This document shows positions 21,089 to 56,027 of a stretch of DNA of 64,000 bases, one piece after another; within the stretch, counting starts at the first letter, position 1; every line of letters begins with the position of its first letter. Both the position numbers and the translations under genes were made by a program. The notes below the pieces were generated by a model. It saw nothing but the letters and a program-made list of their open reading frames with translations, made no database searches and had not been told where the DNA came from. Source of the DNA: Strigops habroptila (lineage: Eukaryota; Chordata; Aves; Psittaciformes; Psittacidae). The stretch spans positions 24,926,210 to 24,990,209 of the forward strand of contig NC_044301.2 in the NCBI RefSeq assembly GCF_004027225.2, given 5' to 3'.

Positions 21089-22345
21089 CTAGGTCACGTG
21101 ATAGAGAGGGCTTACAATTAGACTTGAATTTGGGATGTGCATTCTCCAGAACCCCACAACACCTAAGAAAGCTTGTGTTTCTTTCTTGTTAGTTGGTGGA
21201 GACATTGCTGTTATCTTGTTGATCACATCTGTGGGGATCTGGCAGCGTCCATCTTGCCATTTTATTCCCAAAAATTGAATCTCCTGTGCAGGTCCCTTGA
21301 CCTTACTCCGTTTTATGGGAAAACCGGCCTTCAGCAGGATTTGGATTTTCTTCCTCCCTTTCTCAAAAACTTCTTCCGCTTTATCACCCCACACGATGAT
21401 GTCATCAATGTATTGCAGGTGTTCTGGAGCTTGCCCCTGTTCCAGTGCAGTCTGGATCAATCCATGGCAGATGGTAGGGCTGTGTTTCCACCCCTGGGGC
21501 AGTCGGTTCCAAGTGTACTGGACGCCCCTCCAAGTGAAAGCAAACTGTGGCCTGCATTCTGCTGCCAAAGGGATTGAGAAAAATGCATTGGCAATGTCAA
21601 TTGCGGCATACCACTTGGCTGCTTTTGACTCCAGTTCATACTGGAGTTCTAGCATGTCTGGTACGGCAGCACTCAATGGTGGCGTGACTTCGTTCAGGCC
21701 ACAATAGTCTACCGTAAATCTCCACTCTCCATTAGACTTTTGCACTGGCCATATGGGGCTATTAAAGGGTGAGCGGGTCCTGCTGATCACTCCTTGGCTC
21801 TCCAATCTACGGATCAGCTTATGGATGGGAATCAAGGAGTCTCGGTTGGTGCGATATTGCCGCCGGTGCACTGTTGTGGTCGCAATTGGCACTTGTTGTT
21901 CTTCGACCTTCAGCAACCCCACAACAGAAGGATCCTCTGAGAGACCGGGTAAGGTGGACAGCTGCTTAATTTCCTCTGTCTCCAAGGCAGCGATACCAAA
22001 AGCCCATCTATACCCTTTTGGGTCTTTGAAGCACCCTCTCCTGAGATAGTCTATGCCAAGGATGCATGGAGCCCCTGGACCAGTCACAATGGGGTGCTTT
22101 TGCCACTTCCTCCCAGTCAGGCTGATTTCAGCTTCCAGTACAGTTAACGCTTGGGATCCTCCTGTCACTCCAGAAATATAAATGGGTTTCACCCCTTGAT
22201 ACCTTGATGGCATCAGGGTACACTCTGCACCGGTATCTACTAGAGCCTTATACTTCTGTGGGACTGATGTGCCAGGCCATCTGATCCACACAGTCCAGTA
22301 AACCCCATTATCCCTCTCCTCCACCTGGCTGGAGGCAGGGCCCCT
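21089..22345 (-). CDS. ERV-L protease and reverse transcriptase, longest open pol segment
   Basis: It is in frame with gag across the UAG at 22346-22348. Protease comes first, with the active-site motif VDTGA (about 22233). Reverse transcriptase follows: IPIHKLIRRLESQGVI and SPFNSPIWPVQK (fingers), IDIANAFF (first catalytic Asp, about 21600), RLPQGWKHSP, and the YIDD motif (about 21400) that holds the two other catalytic Asp residues, then QFLGIKWQDG and LGVVGFWRMHIP (thumb/connection). The frame ends at a TAG after PLYHVT. It is about 411 codons of what should be a pol of more than 1000, so it is not functional in cis. Confidence 0.88.
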   Translation of the reverse strand, partial: RGPASSQVEERDNGVYWTVWIRWPGTSVPQKYKALVDTGAECTLMPSRYQGVKPIYISGVTGGSQALTVLEAEISLTGRKWQKHPIVTGPGAPCILGIDYLRRGCFKDPKGYRWAFGIAALETEEIKQLSTLPGLSEDPSVVGLLKVEEQQVPIATTTVHRRQYRTNRDSLIPIHKLIRRLESQGVISRTRSPFNSPIWPVQKSNGEWRFTVDYCGLNEVTPPLSAAVPDMLELQYELESKAAKWYAAIDIANAFFSIPLAAECRPQFAFTWRGVQYTWNRLPQGWKHSPTICHGLIQTALEQGQAPEHLQYIDDIIVWGDKAEEVFEKGRKKIQILLKAGFPIKRSKVKGPAQEIQFLGIKWQDGRCQIPTDVINKITAMSPPTNKKETQAFLGVVGFWRMHIPNSSLIVSPLYHVT

Positions 22346-24150
22346 CTAATAGTGATCATAAAATTCTCCACTTCTGTCTTGTAGAAAGGGATTAGTATTC
22401 CTTATCACAGGAGCTGGAGTAAAATCAGCTCTTTCACTCCATCTGGGAAACTGCTCACCAGAGACTGGAGCAGCAGCTTTCCTGGGAGGATCATCCTTGA
22501 CCATTGTTCTCCTCTTCAGTTCACGCACCCGTTGCTCCAGAGCTGAAGTAGGTTTTCCATCCCACTTTCTCATGTCTTCTCCGTGATCCCGCAGGTAAAA
22601 CCATAGGGTGGCCCGGGGCGTGTACCTCCTATATTTTCTTTCTCGAGCAGTAGGGTGCCTTCTGTTAATAGCTGAGACATGGGTTGGTACACGTGGGGAG
22701 CTAGATAGATCGGATAAATCGTCTCTCAATTGTTTGAACTCCTGGGACAGTTTTTCCACAGCTGAAATGATGGAAGGGGTGAGATTGTCTTCGAACTCTC
22801 AGAGTTGACGAATCAGGCAATCCACTGTTGGTGATATTCCATCATTCCAGGTCATTGATGCCAATGTGTGGGCATATGATGATGGTGCACTCCGTGTAAG
22901 TTTCCGCCACATGGGTCATGTACATTCGACTTCATCTGGATCTACGGATGTGTTCCTGGCATCCGGCCTACGATAGATCATCTCTAGAATGGCTGATTCC
23001 CTCAGGGACTGGATGCCTTTCTCTATCGTGGTCCAGTTGGCTGAGCGATTCGTAATATCGTCTTTGTAGGGAAACCTTTCCTTCACAGCTGCCAGGAGCC
23101 TCCTCCAAAGACTGAGGGCTCGCTTCTCTCTTGCAATCGCTTTGTCAATTCCTCCTTCCTTAGCAAGTGATCCCAGCTGCTTGGCTTCCCTACCTTCTAG
23201 TTCGTGACCGTCGGCCCCATTGTCCCAGCATCGGAGCAACCAGGTGACAATGTGCTCCCCTGGAAGACGGGTGAAATCTTTTCGCATATTGCGCAGCTCG
23301 GTTGAGGTCCGGGGTCGAGAAGTGACCTCTTCTTCTTCTTCCTCTTCCTCTGACCCACGCAGTAGTAACTCTTGTTCAGATGCTGTTGCATGTAGTAATG
23401 GCATTGGGTCTTCATCTTTCTTCACTTCGCGGGTTGCTCTTTGTGCCTCTCGTCTGCTTTTGCTTACAGGGGCAACAGACATTGTCACAAACTGGCCATT
23501 TGGTTTAGCTGCAGTGTTTGTCACTGTGGTTGGAGTGGCTGCAGTGTCTGCCACTAGGATTGGAGTGGCTGCAATGTCTATTGCTGGGGTTGGTGCAGCT
23601 GTTGTGCTTGGGAGTTGAGTAACACCAACAACTGCATTGTCTGTTGCTGTCGGGGTTTGAGTAGCTGTTGTGTTTGTCACTGGGGTTGGTGTAGCTGCTG
23701 TACTTGGAGTAGCTGTGTTGTCTGTTGTGGTCAGGGTCTGAGTAGCTGCTGTGCTTGTAGTTGGCATAGCTGCGTTGTCTGTTGCTTTGCCATCAGATCC
23801 AGAGACGTTTTTTTTCCTTTGAAGGTGCTGGATAGTGTTGAGCAGGGCTCTGTAGGCGTAGGCCAAGCCCCAGAACGTTGCCATGATTTGTCCCTCTCTG
23901 GTATAACCAGGACGACAGCACACCTCATTTAAGTGTTTTACTAGTTTTTCCGTATTTTGCACTTGTTCAGGGGTGAAGTTCCAAAGCACTGGAGGGGCCC
24001 ACTGGCCTAGATACTTGCCCATACTATCCCACACACCCTGCCACTCATAACTGTCCAGCCTCAGGGAAAATCTCTTGGTGGTCCTCCTATATCGTCGTCT
24101 AATCCTAGACCAGATTCGAACCTGATACTGCTGAATTTTTGAGATTTAAC
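22346..24150 (-). pseudogene. ERV-L gag, N-terminally truncated
   Basis: The 3' part (22346-22759) carries the basic C-terminus and ends in UAG followed in frame by pol. The main part (22916-24034) holds the conserved region WAPPVLWNF, about two Thr/Pro/Ala repeat units, an eight-residue Glu run, and the capsid-like domain. The two parts are separated by a TGA at about 22913-22915 where the equivalent sequence near 60348 has CGA. The N-terminal membrane-like region and half of the 5S-like segment were lost at the LTR-gag join near 24150. No CCHC zinc knuckle is present. Confidence 0.87.
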
Positions 24151-24225
24151 GAAAGTTAAAAAAACACAGCACTGCACCAGCTACTAAGAAGGAGAAAAAT
24201 GACTGCTATAGCTGAACCCAGGACA
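24151..24225 (-). repeat. ERV-L LTR stub
   Basis: The first 75 bases of U3 on the minus strand (TGTCCTGGGTTCAGC to AACTTTC), fused to gag. Confidence 0.85.
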
Positions 24226-24327
24226 GTGTGTATATATATGTGTATATATATGAGACAAAAGTGATGCTATATTTTAAAATATGGGATCTGAGCATGATGT
24301 GAATGGTATGGAATAAGGGGTGGATAC
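24226..24327 (+). other. ERV-L 3' non-coding end and polypurine tract, plus strand
   Basis: It matches the reverse of 7390-7490, including the TA/TG dinucleotide tract (24227-24252) and the polypurine stretch GGAATAAGGGGTGGA at about 24309-24324, directly before the LTR. Confidence 0.85.
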
Positions 24328-24894
24328 TGTCCTGGGTTCAGCTATAGCAGTCATTTTCCTCCTTCTTAGTAGCTGGTGCAGTGCTGTGTCTTTGACTTTC
24401 AGCCTGGGAACAGTGCTGATAACACCAATGTTTTTAGTTGTTGCTAAGTAATGTTTACTCTGACCAAGGACTTTCTCAGTCTCATGCTTTGCCAGGGAGG
24501 AGGGGAAGCCGGGAGGAAGCAGAGACAGGACACCTGACCCAAGCTAGCCAAAGGGGTATTCCATGCCACAGCATGTCATGCCCAGTATATAAACCAGGGG
24601 GAGTTACCTGGAAGGCTCAGATCGCTGCTTGGGTTGGACTGGGTATCGGTCGGCAGGTGGTGAGCAATTGTATTCTCTCCCCTTTTTATTTCCCTCATCA
24701 TTATTATTATTGGTGGCAGCAGTAGTGGTTTTGTATTATACCTTAATTACTGGACTGTTCTTATCTCAACCTGTGGGAGTTACATTCTTTTGTTTCTCCT
24801 CCCCATCCCTCCGGGAGCAGGGGGAGGAAGAGGAGGGGGGAGTGAGTGAGCGGCTGTGTGGTGCTGAGTTACCGGCTGGATTTAAACCATGACA
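24328..24894 (+). repeat. ERV-L 3' LTR, plus strand
   Basis: 567 bp from TGTCCTGGGTTC to AACCATGACA, preceded by a polypurine tract. It could be the 3' LTR of element 1 (5' LTR at 6066-6630), but the right flank AATCC does not match GTGAG at the left, and the interrupted CR1 does not resume here. Confidence 0.85.
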
Positions 24895-27540
24895 AATCCT
24901 TACTGTTTCTTGCAGATTGAAAGTGGGTCTTCTGTAGAAATAGTTACTGCCTGACATTTGAAAGACACGATCAGAAATTAACTCCCACAAACAGATCATG
25001 AGAAACTGAGGCGCAATAATCAAGATCAGTTCATAAGCTTCTTGACTTTAAGTCCTTTATTCCTTTTTCTGTTTCTACAAACTATTTTTCCATTCACATG
25101 CCCTGCTCGCTGCTGGTTTTGCGTCTCATTGATGCACAGTGAAAGGACGAAGTTGTTAGAGAGGGACCACACATCTTTAGCATTGACATCATAGACAATG
25201 TCATACGTAAGCACTCAGTTTAAGTCACAGTCTGTGCAATAGATTCAGACACTCCTGTATTAAGTTACATGGAAAACAGCAGTTGTTGAGAGAGGCTCAC
25301 CTCAGCTCTTGTGTCAGTTTGCTGAAGAGAAGAGCTTTTCAAAGGTATTGCTTTTTGAAACTTAAATGTCTGAGTCGAGTTGGAAGGAAACAGGTGAATA
25401 GTATCCAAGCATTGGAGAGTTATGCATCAAAATGGTAACTTGCTGCTTTCATCTCCCTGTTGAAGCTAACCCAGAATATCCTGTCATAGATTCTGACTGA
25501 CTTTGCCTAGATTAGTGACCCAGCTGGTATTCTCCTCTTCTAGCAATTCTGTAAAAACACTTTCTTTGGTCAGCTACATCAATTTTTGGTTTACTTTTTT
25601 AACAATGGATGAGATTTATGCAGCATACAGTCCCATCCAACTTATATTTCTTTTAATGTCATAGAATCACTGGCCCTCTTGCACAACACAGACCTCTAAA
25701 GGGCTGAGACTTCTGCCTGAGATCTCTAGCTTTGTTATTAACCTGTTAGCAGTGTCATCTCTGTGGGCCATGGACACATCTTGCCACATTTCTGTTTTAG
25801 TAGTGATGTCTATGTAACTGACATTGCCGTGGAATAGCATAAATCACTGCAAGCTGGAGAGCCTCGGACCTCATGGTGTCAAGTCCTGACAGCTGTCTTG
25901 AGAGTCCCATGAGAGGTGCAGGGAAGTGAAAGAGAACCTCGGCCAAAGCCCTGTGCAGGGGTAGGTCAGGGACAGCTCCCAGTGCCACACAGCACTAGCC
26001 AGGTACCCCTTTACTTTTGAAATAATTGTCCCGTTTGCTCAGCCTTTCATCCATTTCCCAGCTTGGATTTAGCCCATCACACACAGTCAGTGCAGTGGCT
26101 GTCTAGCACTTCTCGAGGCACTGCAACAGGCTTGCTTTGGGAACCGACAGAAGCAATGAACGTCAGGCCTGCCAGGAGGGAGTAGTGTCTGCCTGGTTGG
26201 CGGGTGCCTTTCCCAGCTAGAGGAAGAGACATGCTCTTATGACACTTCTCCCAACAGCAGGAAGCCTGCCTGGGTTATTTTAGGAGCAGAGAGATAAGTT
26301 TGGACAGACGATGCCAACCACAGACTCCACTTTAGTTGATCGTCCGCTGGCAGGGTGCATTCATTCAAAGAGCTGCCTGAGCTTGGAATATAGTGTGACG
26401 ATGATGGGAACTGTTCTTCAAAACCCCATCACCTGCTGCACTACACGAATGTTCTGAGCGCTGCTGGCTGACACAGCAGATCCAGAGTGATGGGGTATCT
26501 CTCCCGGCAGGAAAGCAGCGCTTTGTACTGGCAGCATCTGCCTACGTACCAGGGCCAGTGACCGTGCAGGGGGATAATGGCTACAGAACGGAATGAGAAT
26601 GTTTGACCTCCAGAGCACAGCATGAGTCAGTTTTTCTCTTCCCAAGGGAACTACTGAAGAAACAAATATTATTATGGATGATGCAGATGAGAAAATGATA
26701 AATGGGGACAGGGGAGGAGAATGTATTGTTTAAATGGAAATGTTTTAATTCATCAAATTTCATTTCCTATCAGTGCATCTAAAATTCAAAGAAGTACCAT
26801 TTTGACGAATAGAGTGAAAAATCACCACTCAACATTAATTTCCAAACAAGCCGGGTACCTGCGGGTGGGGTTTCCTCAGGTGTGGGGACCCCGCAGAGGC
26901 AGCCTCATGCCCTCTCGTGTTACTCCATGGCTAAGGCACCCACTTCAGTGCCACAAACGTTTACTCAGAGCAAACCAGCTCTTTGATTGCAGGTTTTCTG
27001 GAGGTGAAAGATAAAGCAAAGTGACATCTTTGTGCTACCGTAGGATTTTTCTAATAACTAATTACTAAAACGATACTGTAGAGGTTTTAAGTGGAGTTCT
27101 CTGTACCCATATACAAAGAGCTTAAACCAACTTTGCCCTGTTGCATTTTAACTGCAATGTTCTCATCTCCTTACCAAAAAAGGTTCTAGTGTAGGGACAC
27201 GAATGGGAGGTGACCATTCAGTTACCTTCACAGAAACTGACTCAACTAGAAATTACCTTTTCCATTGATTTTTTCTTACACAACCTTTTCCATATTCCTT
27301 CCAGTTTTCACTTACATGCACTCCTATACTCCACACTTCAGCATGAGCCAAATCTCCAAGGAACTTACTTTGAACCTTCTATATATAGAGGTGGTCTTAC
27401 ATAATTGAAGCGTATTAAACCCTTAGGGTTCACAATGCTGATTGAGGGTGGGTTTTTTTAATCTACACTGCATAGAATCACCTGTGAAACCCTAATCTAA
27501 GGTATCTGTAAGGATAGTCACTTCAAGAAAATAGTCACTA
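24895..27540. other. Unique non-coding DNA
   Basis: No exon, RNA gene or repeat recognised. Short frames (for example 25797-25988 minus, 26721-27014 plus) have no known motif or splice context. Confidence 0.5.
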
Positions 27541-30245
27541 GAAAAGAGAGGCCAGGCAGACAGGGAGGGGGCATTGCTATCTATGTCAGTGACAGGCTAG
27601 AGAGTATGGAACTCTGTCTGGGGACGGGTGATGAGTGAACAGAGTGTTTGTGGGTCAGGATCAAAGGGAAAACAGCAATGGGGAACATTACGGTGGGGAT
27701 CTGTTACAGGCCGCCTGATCAAGAGGACTCTGTGGATGAAGTGCTCTACAGACAGATAGGAGCAGCCTCACGCTCGCAGGCCCTTGTCCTCATGGGGGAC
27801 TTCAACCATCCTGACATCTGTTGGAGGGACGGTACGGCCCGGCAGAAGCAATCCAGGAGGTTCCTCGATTGTGTGGAAGACAACTTCCTCTTTCAAGCAA
27901 TAGAGGAGCCGACGAGGAGAGGTGCCATGCTGGACCTCGTGCTCACCAACAGGGAGGGACTGGTTGGAAATGTGACGCCCCAGGGAAGCCTTGGCTCTAG
28001 TGATCACGAGATGGTTAAGTTTGAGATCCTCAGGACAGTGAGAAGAGCATGCAGCAAGCTCACTGCCCTGGACTTCAAGAGAGCTGACTGTGGCCTCTTC
28101 AGGAGCCTCCTTAGTAAGGTTTCATGGGATATAGTCCTAGAGGGCAGGGGGGCCCAAGACTGCTGGTTGATATTCAAGGATCACCTGCTACGTGCTCAAG
28201 AGTGTTGCATCCCGACTAGAAGAAAGTGCAGCAGGAGGGCCAGGAGACCTCCGTGGATGGACAAGGAGCTGCTGAGGAAACTTAGAGGGGAAAAAAGAAG
28301 CTTATAGAAGGTGGAAGCAAGGACAGGTGGCCTGGGAAGAATATAGGAGCGTTGCCCGGGAAGCTAGGGACCAGGTTAGGAAAGCTAAGGCCCAGCTAGA
28401 ATTAAGTTTGGCAAGGGATGTGAAAGATAACAGGAAAGGATTCTATAGATACGTAGCAAATAAAAGACAGACTAGGGACAACGTGGGCCCTCTCTGGAAG
28501 CTATCAGGAGAACTGGCTACCATGGATTTGGAGAAGGCTGAGGTTCTTAATGACTTCTTTGCCTCAGTCTTCACCAGCAAATGCTCTGACCACACCACAA
28601 AAGTCTTGGAAAGCAAATGCAGGGACTGTGAAAATGAAGACCTTAGGCCCACTGTAGGAGAGGATCAGGTTCGAGACCATCTTAAGAACCTGAACGTGCA
28701 CAAGTCCATGGGACCTGATGAAATCCATCCACGGGTCCTGAAGGAGCTGACGAATGAAGTTGCTAAACCACTGTCCATCATATCTGAAAAATCGTGGCAG
28801 CCAGGTGAAGTTCCTGATGACTGGAAGAAGGGCAATATAACCCCCATTTTCAAGAAGGGGAAGGTGGAAGACCCAGGGAACTACAGACCAGTCAGCCTCA
28901 CCTCTGCGCCTGGCAAAATCTTGGAGCAGATTCTCCTGGAAAACATGCTAAGGCACATGAAAAACAACAAGGTGGTTGGTGACAGCCAACATGGCTTCAC
29001 TAAGGGCAAATCCTGCCTGACCAATTTGGTGGCCTTCTATGATGGAGCCACAGAACTGATGGACAGGGGCAGAGCAGTTGACGTCATCTACCTGGACTTG
29101 TGCAAAGTGTGCGACACTGTCCCGCATGACATCCTTGTCTCTAAATTGGAGAGACATCAATTTGATAGATGGACCACTCGGTGGATAAAGAACTGGCTCG
29201 ATGGCCTCACGCAAAGAGTTGTGGTAAATGGCTCGATGTCCAGTTGGAAACCTGTAACGAGTGGTGTCCCTCAGGGATCGGTGTTGGGACCGGTCCTGTT
29301 CAACATCCTTGTCGGCGACATGGACAGTGGGATTGAGCGCGTCCTCAGCAAGTTTGCCGACGACACCAAGCTATGTGGTTCGGTTGATACGCTGGAGGGA
29401 AGGGATGCCATCCAGAGGGACCTTGACATGCCTGTGAGGTGGGCTGATGCCAACCTTATGAAGTTTAACCAAGCCAAGTGTAAGGTCCTACACCTGGGTC
29501 AGGGCAATCCCAGGCACTGCTACAGGATGGGCGGAGAAGAGATTCAGAGCAGCCCTGCAGAAAAGGACTTGGAGGTGTTGGTTGATGAGAAGCTTAACAT
29601 GAGCCAGCAGTGTGCGCTTGCAGCCCAGAAAGCCAACCGTATCCTGGGCGGCATCAAAAGAAGCGTGACCAGCAGGTCAAAGGAGGTGATCCTGCCCCTC
29701 TGCTCTTGTGAGACCTCACTTGGAGTACTGTGCACAGGTCTGGTGTCCTCAACATAAAAAGGACATGGAGCTGTTGGAGCGAGTCCAGAGGAGGGCCACA
29801 AGGATGATAAGGGGGCTGGAGCACCTCCCATATGAAGACAGGCTGAGAGAGTTGGGGCTGTTCAGCCTGGAGAAGAGAAGGCTGCGTGGTGACCTCCTAG
29901 CAGCCTTCCAGTATCTGAAGGTGGTCTATAAGGATACTGGGGAGGGACTCTTCCTTAGGGACTGTAGCGGTAGGACAAGGGGTAATGGGTTCAAACTTAA
30001 ACAGGGGAAGTTTAGATTAGATATAAGGAAGAAGTTCTTTACAGTGAGGGTGGTGAAGCACTGGAATGGGTTGCCCAGGGAGGTTGTGGGTGCTCCATCC
30101 CTGGCGGTGTTCAAGGCCAGGTTGAACAGAGCCTTGGACCACGTGGTTTAGGGCAAGGTGTCCCTGCCCATGGCAGGGGGGTTGGAACTAGATGATCTTA
30201 AGGTCCTTTCCAACCCTTACTATTCTATGATTCTATGATTCTATG
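27541..30245 (+). mobile_element. CR1 LINE, 5'-truncated, 2.7 kb
   Basis: It begins inside the ORF2 endonuclease and runs to the 3' UTR (TTGGAACTAGATGATCTTA) and a short ATTCTATG repeat tail ending near 30245. It is the best-preserved CR1 ORF2 in the window but carries frame breaks. Confidence 0.93.
27648..30151 (+). pseudogene. CR1 ORF2 (endonuclease and reverse transcriptase), frameshifted
   Basis: Three overlapping frames together cover ORF2. The first (27648-28307) is the C-terminal half of the apurinic-like endonuclease (GDFNHPDICW; SDHEMVKFEI holds the late Asp-His pair). The second (28327-29757, 476 codons) is the reverse transcriptase: [35 protein letters not shown], then [16 protein letters not shown] and FADDTKL with the catalytic Asp pair. 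The third (29708-30151) is the C-terminal region. A one-base shift separates the first two near 28300 and another lies near 29720. Target-primed reverse transcription would be its role; it is not functional here. Confidence 0.9.
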
Positions 30246-31440
30246 AATTGGATGTTAAAAATACAATAAAACCACTAACAGGTTACTTGGGTCAAGTAAT
30301 TGATGGCATTGAAATGCTTTTGTGAGGTGGAGTTAGGTCATCCAAATGTATAACATTTCCTAAAGAATAACTGTATGCATTTCTCAGCATTTGTATATTA
30401 GAAGTTTACATTTGGTAAAATAAAGCAAATATCTCCAGTTTAGACCTACAAAGGTCTGAGGAATAAGAAAAGTTTTCATCAACTTTATTACTGCTATAGA
30501 AGAATGCTTGCAAATAGGTGTTAACTATCACAATTGCTATACATTTGCATACTACTATTCAGTCCTCTGAAGATGTGAAAATGATCTCTCTACAAGTAGC
30601 GCACTATTTACAAATAATCGAGCCTTATTCTTTCCATTGGTTTAAAGTGTGAATGAAATGAATTTTGGGTTTCGAAACCAAAATAAACAAAGCCCGCTCT
30701 TACAAAAAGAAAATACAAAATATCCAGCCGAGAGCGCACCCTAGAATTGTTCCCTGGCTGGTGTCTTGCAGGCACTAATGCCATCCCGCTCCCATCAGGA
30801 AGGTCCTGTTTTAGAGAGAACAAGCTTGGACTTTAACTATAAAACTCTGATAAAAAGCATTTTTTTTATGTTATTCAAGATAAAAGCCTGTGTAGTTTCC
30901 CAGATTTCTGTCTCACAGACAAATTGGTCATGCTGTTATCAGGAAAACAACCAGGATTACTATCACAACAGGGTTGACAGAACTAGTGTACACCAACTAG
31001 CAAGAGCACATGGGTCAGAGAAACATGTCAATCCCCACCTTTCTTCCCTTACTACTAATGCGTCCCATGGAGCTTAGCTCACCCCTGCCCCTTGTATGGG
31101 ATTACAGCTTTCCCAGACAGCCCAAGATCTTGAGGGGGTACCAGCTTGCATGTGTTTCATAGTCTACAGGCGCAGAGTTCCACCTGGCTATTGCATATGG
31201 TAGTAACTCCAGAGCCAGGAGCCTTCCCTCACCTGGGCACAGCACCAGGCTGCTCGGAAGCCTAAACTGGTGCCTCCACCGTGCAGTCCTTGCACCATTT
31301 GAGTGAGCATCAACACAGCCCCACCACTCTCCCCCTCATCTGGAGGACTCACTGCAGGTGGATCAGCGCAGTGCCACAGCACAGGGAAGGACAGACAGCG
31401 TTCTCCCAGGGAACTGGCACAGCACGCAGAATGGAGGATA
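30246..31440. other. Sequence downstream of SLC12A4, possibly distal 3' UTR
   Basis: AT-rich, no repeat recognised. A minus-strand AATAAA at about 30484-30489 could serve a longer SLC12A4 transcript, so part of this may be 3' UTR. Confidence 0.4.
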
Positions 31441-32513
31441 GGGTCAAAGCGTATACAATGTTTTATTGAAAAAATACCAATGTTCTGTACATAAAGTACA
31501 ACTTAATGGGCTTGATAAACTCTCCAGAGGCTTATTGGTTAATACAGGTCATCTTCTTTTTCCTCTAAGGGCATAAAGCAAACAATGAAGCTGCAGGTCC
31601 TCTGTGCTTGTGCAAGTGCAATCCCACTACTGTGTGTGCAGCATAGCGCCCAGCTCTACACACGGGACTCCAGCATGCTCAATGTACTTTGATGGATGGT
31701 CTGCAAGAAATTTAAAGCATGGAAGAACTGCACAGGACTGGTCCTTCAATCCACTGCCAATTCAAAACTTATTGCAAGATCTCTGCTATCCTAAACAGTC
31801 TGCATCTGCTTATCCAATATTTCTGACAAATAAATACAAAAATAAATAGGGATCTGGCCTCACAGAACCTCAAGTCTTAGAAGCAACAGTTTGTAACAAG
31901 CTACATACATAATTCTAACTATATCAACAATTTATTTAAATCTCTATCAATAAATGTAATAAAAGTATAAATTCTTATCCAATACTGAGGGTTTAGTTCT
32001 GGAAATAAACCCAGAAAAACAAAGCTTTTTCAGTCCTCTCTTACAACTTACTGTGCTCTTCGAAAATGCTTTATAGCTGAACTTCAGCAGAAACTAGCTG
32101 CTATATAATGTAATTTAGCCCCCAAACCTAATATAAAAAGCTTTTAAAGTCTTTTTACAGTAACTGGCTTTCATGTCCTAACTTTACATATAGTTACTAA
32201 AAATACTGCACATAGCAGTGCTGACTAAAAATAGGTTTAGTGTTAAAACTACATGCACAAATGCTGGAGTACCAAAGCAGAAACTGAATAATGCGGCAGC
32301 TTCACAATTAACTTTGGTTGCTAATTGGATGGTATAACAACAATACTGCAATTCCAAAAGATATGTATGTTGCAAATGGAAAGACAATGGACAGGACTGG
32401 ATGAGGAGAAACTTCTTAGGCAAAAAATACTTTTTTTCTTCTCCATTTTAAAATGGAATGTCTTTTATCACCAAGAAGGCAAACGTAGCCCAGCGTTAGA
32501 AGCTTGTACTAAA
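31440..32513 (-). other. SLC12A4: SLC12A4 3' UTR (probable)
   Basis: AT-rich sequence directly after the SLC12A4 stop codon on the minus strand. A minus-strand AATAAA followed by ACATTG lies at about 31459-31466, giving a predicted cleavage site near 31440 and a UTR of about 1.07 kb. Confidence 0.6.

Positions 32514-56027
<23,514 letters not shown>

Larger units (their letters stand above)
18951..24225 (-). mobile_element. ERV-L provirus on the minus strand, truncated at both ends
   Basis: Gag and pol run leftward from about 24150 to 19164, followed by a partial 3' non-coding region to 18951. There is no 3' LTR. The 5' side keeps only the first 75 bases of the LTR (24151-24225), joined to mid gag. 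This join (TTTC shared by the LTR and gag) removed most of the LTR, the primer site and the gag start. The outer LTR tip at 24225 abuts the 3' non-coding region of a plus-strand ERV-L. Confidence 0.87.

Noticed and set aside
24886..24917. Splice acceptor-like TTTCTTGCAG after the ERV-L LTR
   Set aside because: No open coding sequence of a recognisable gene follows and no partner donor was found.
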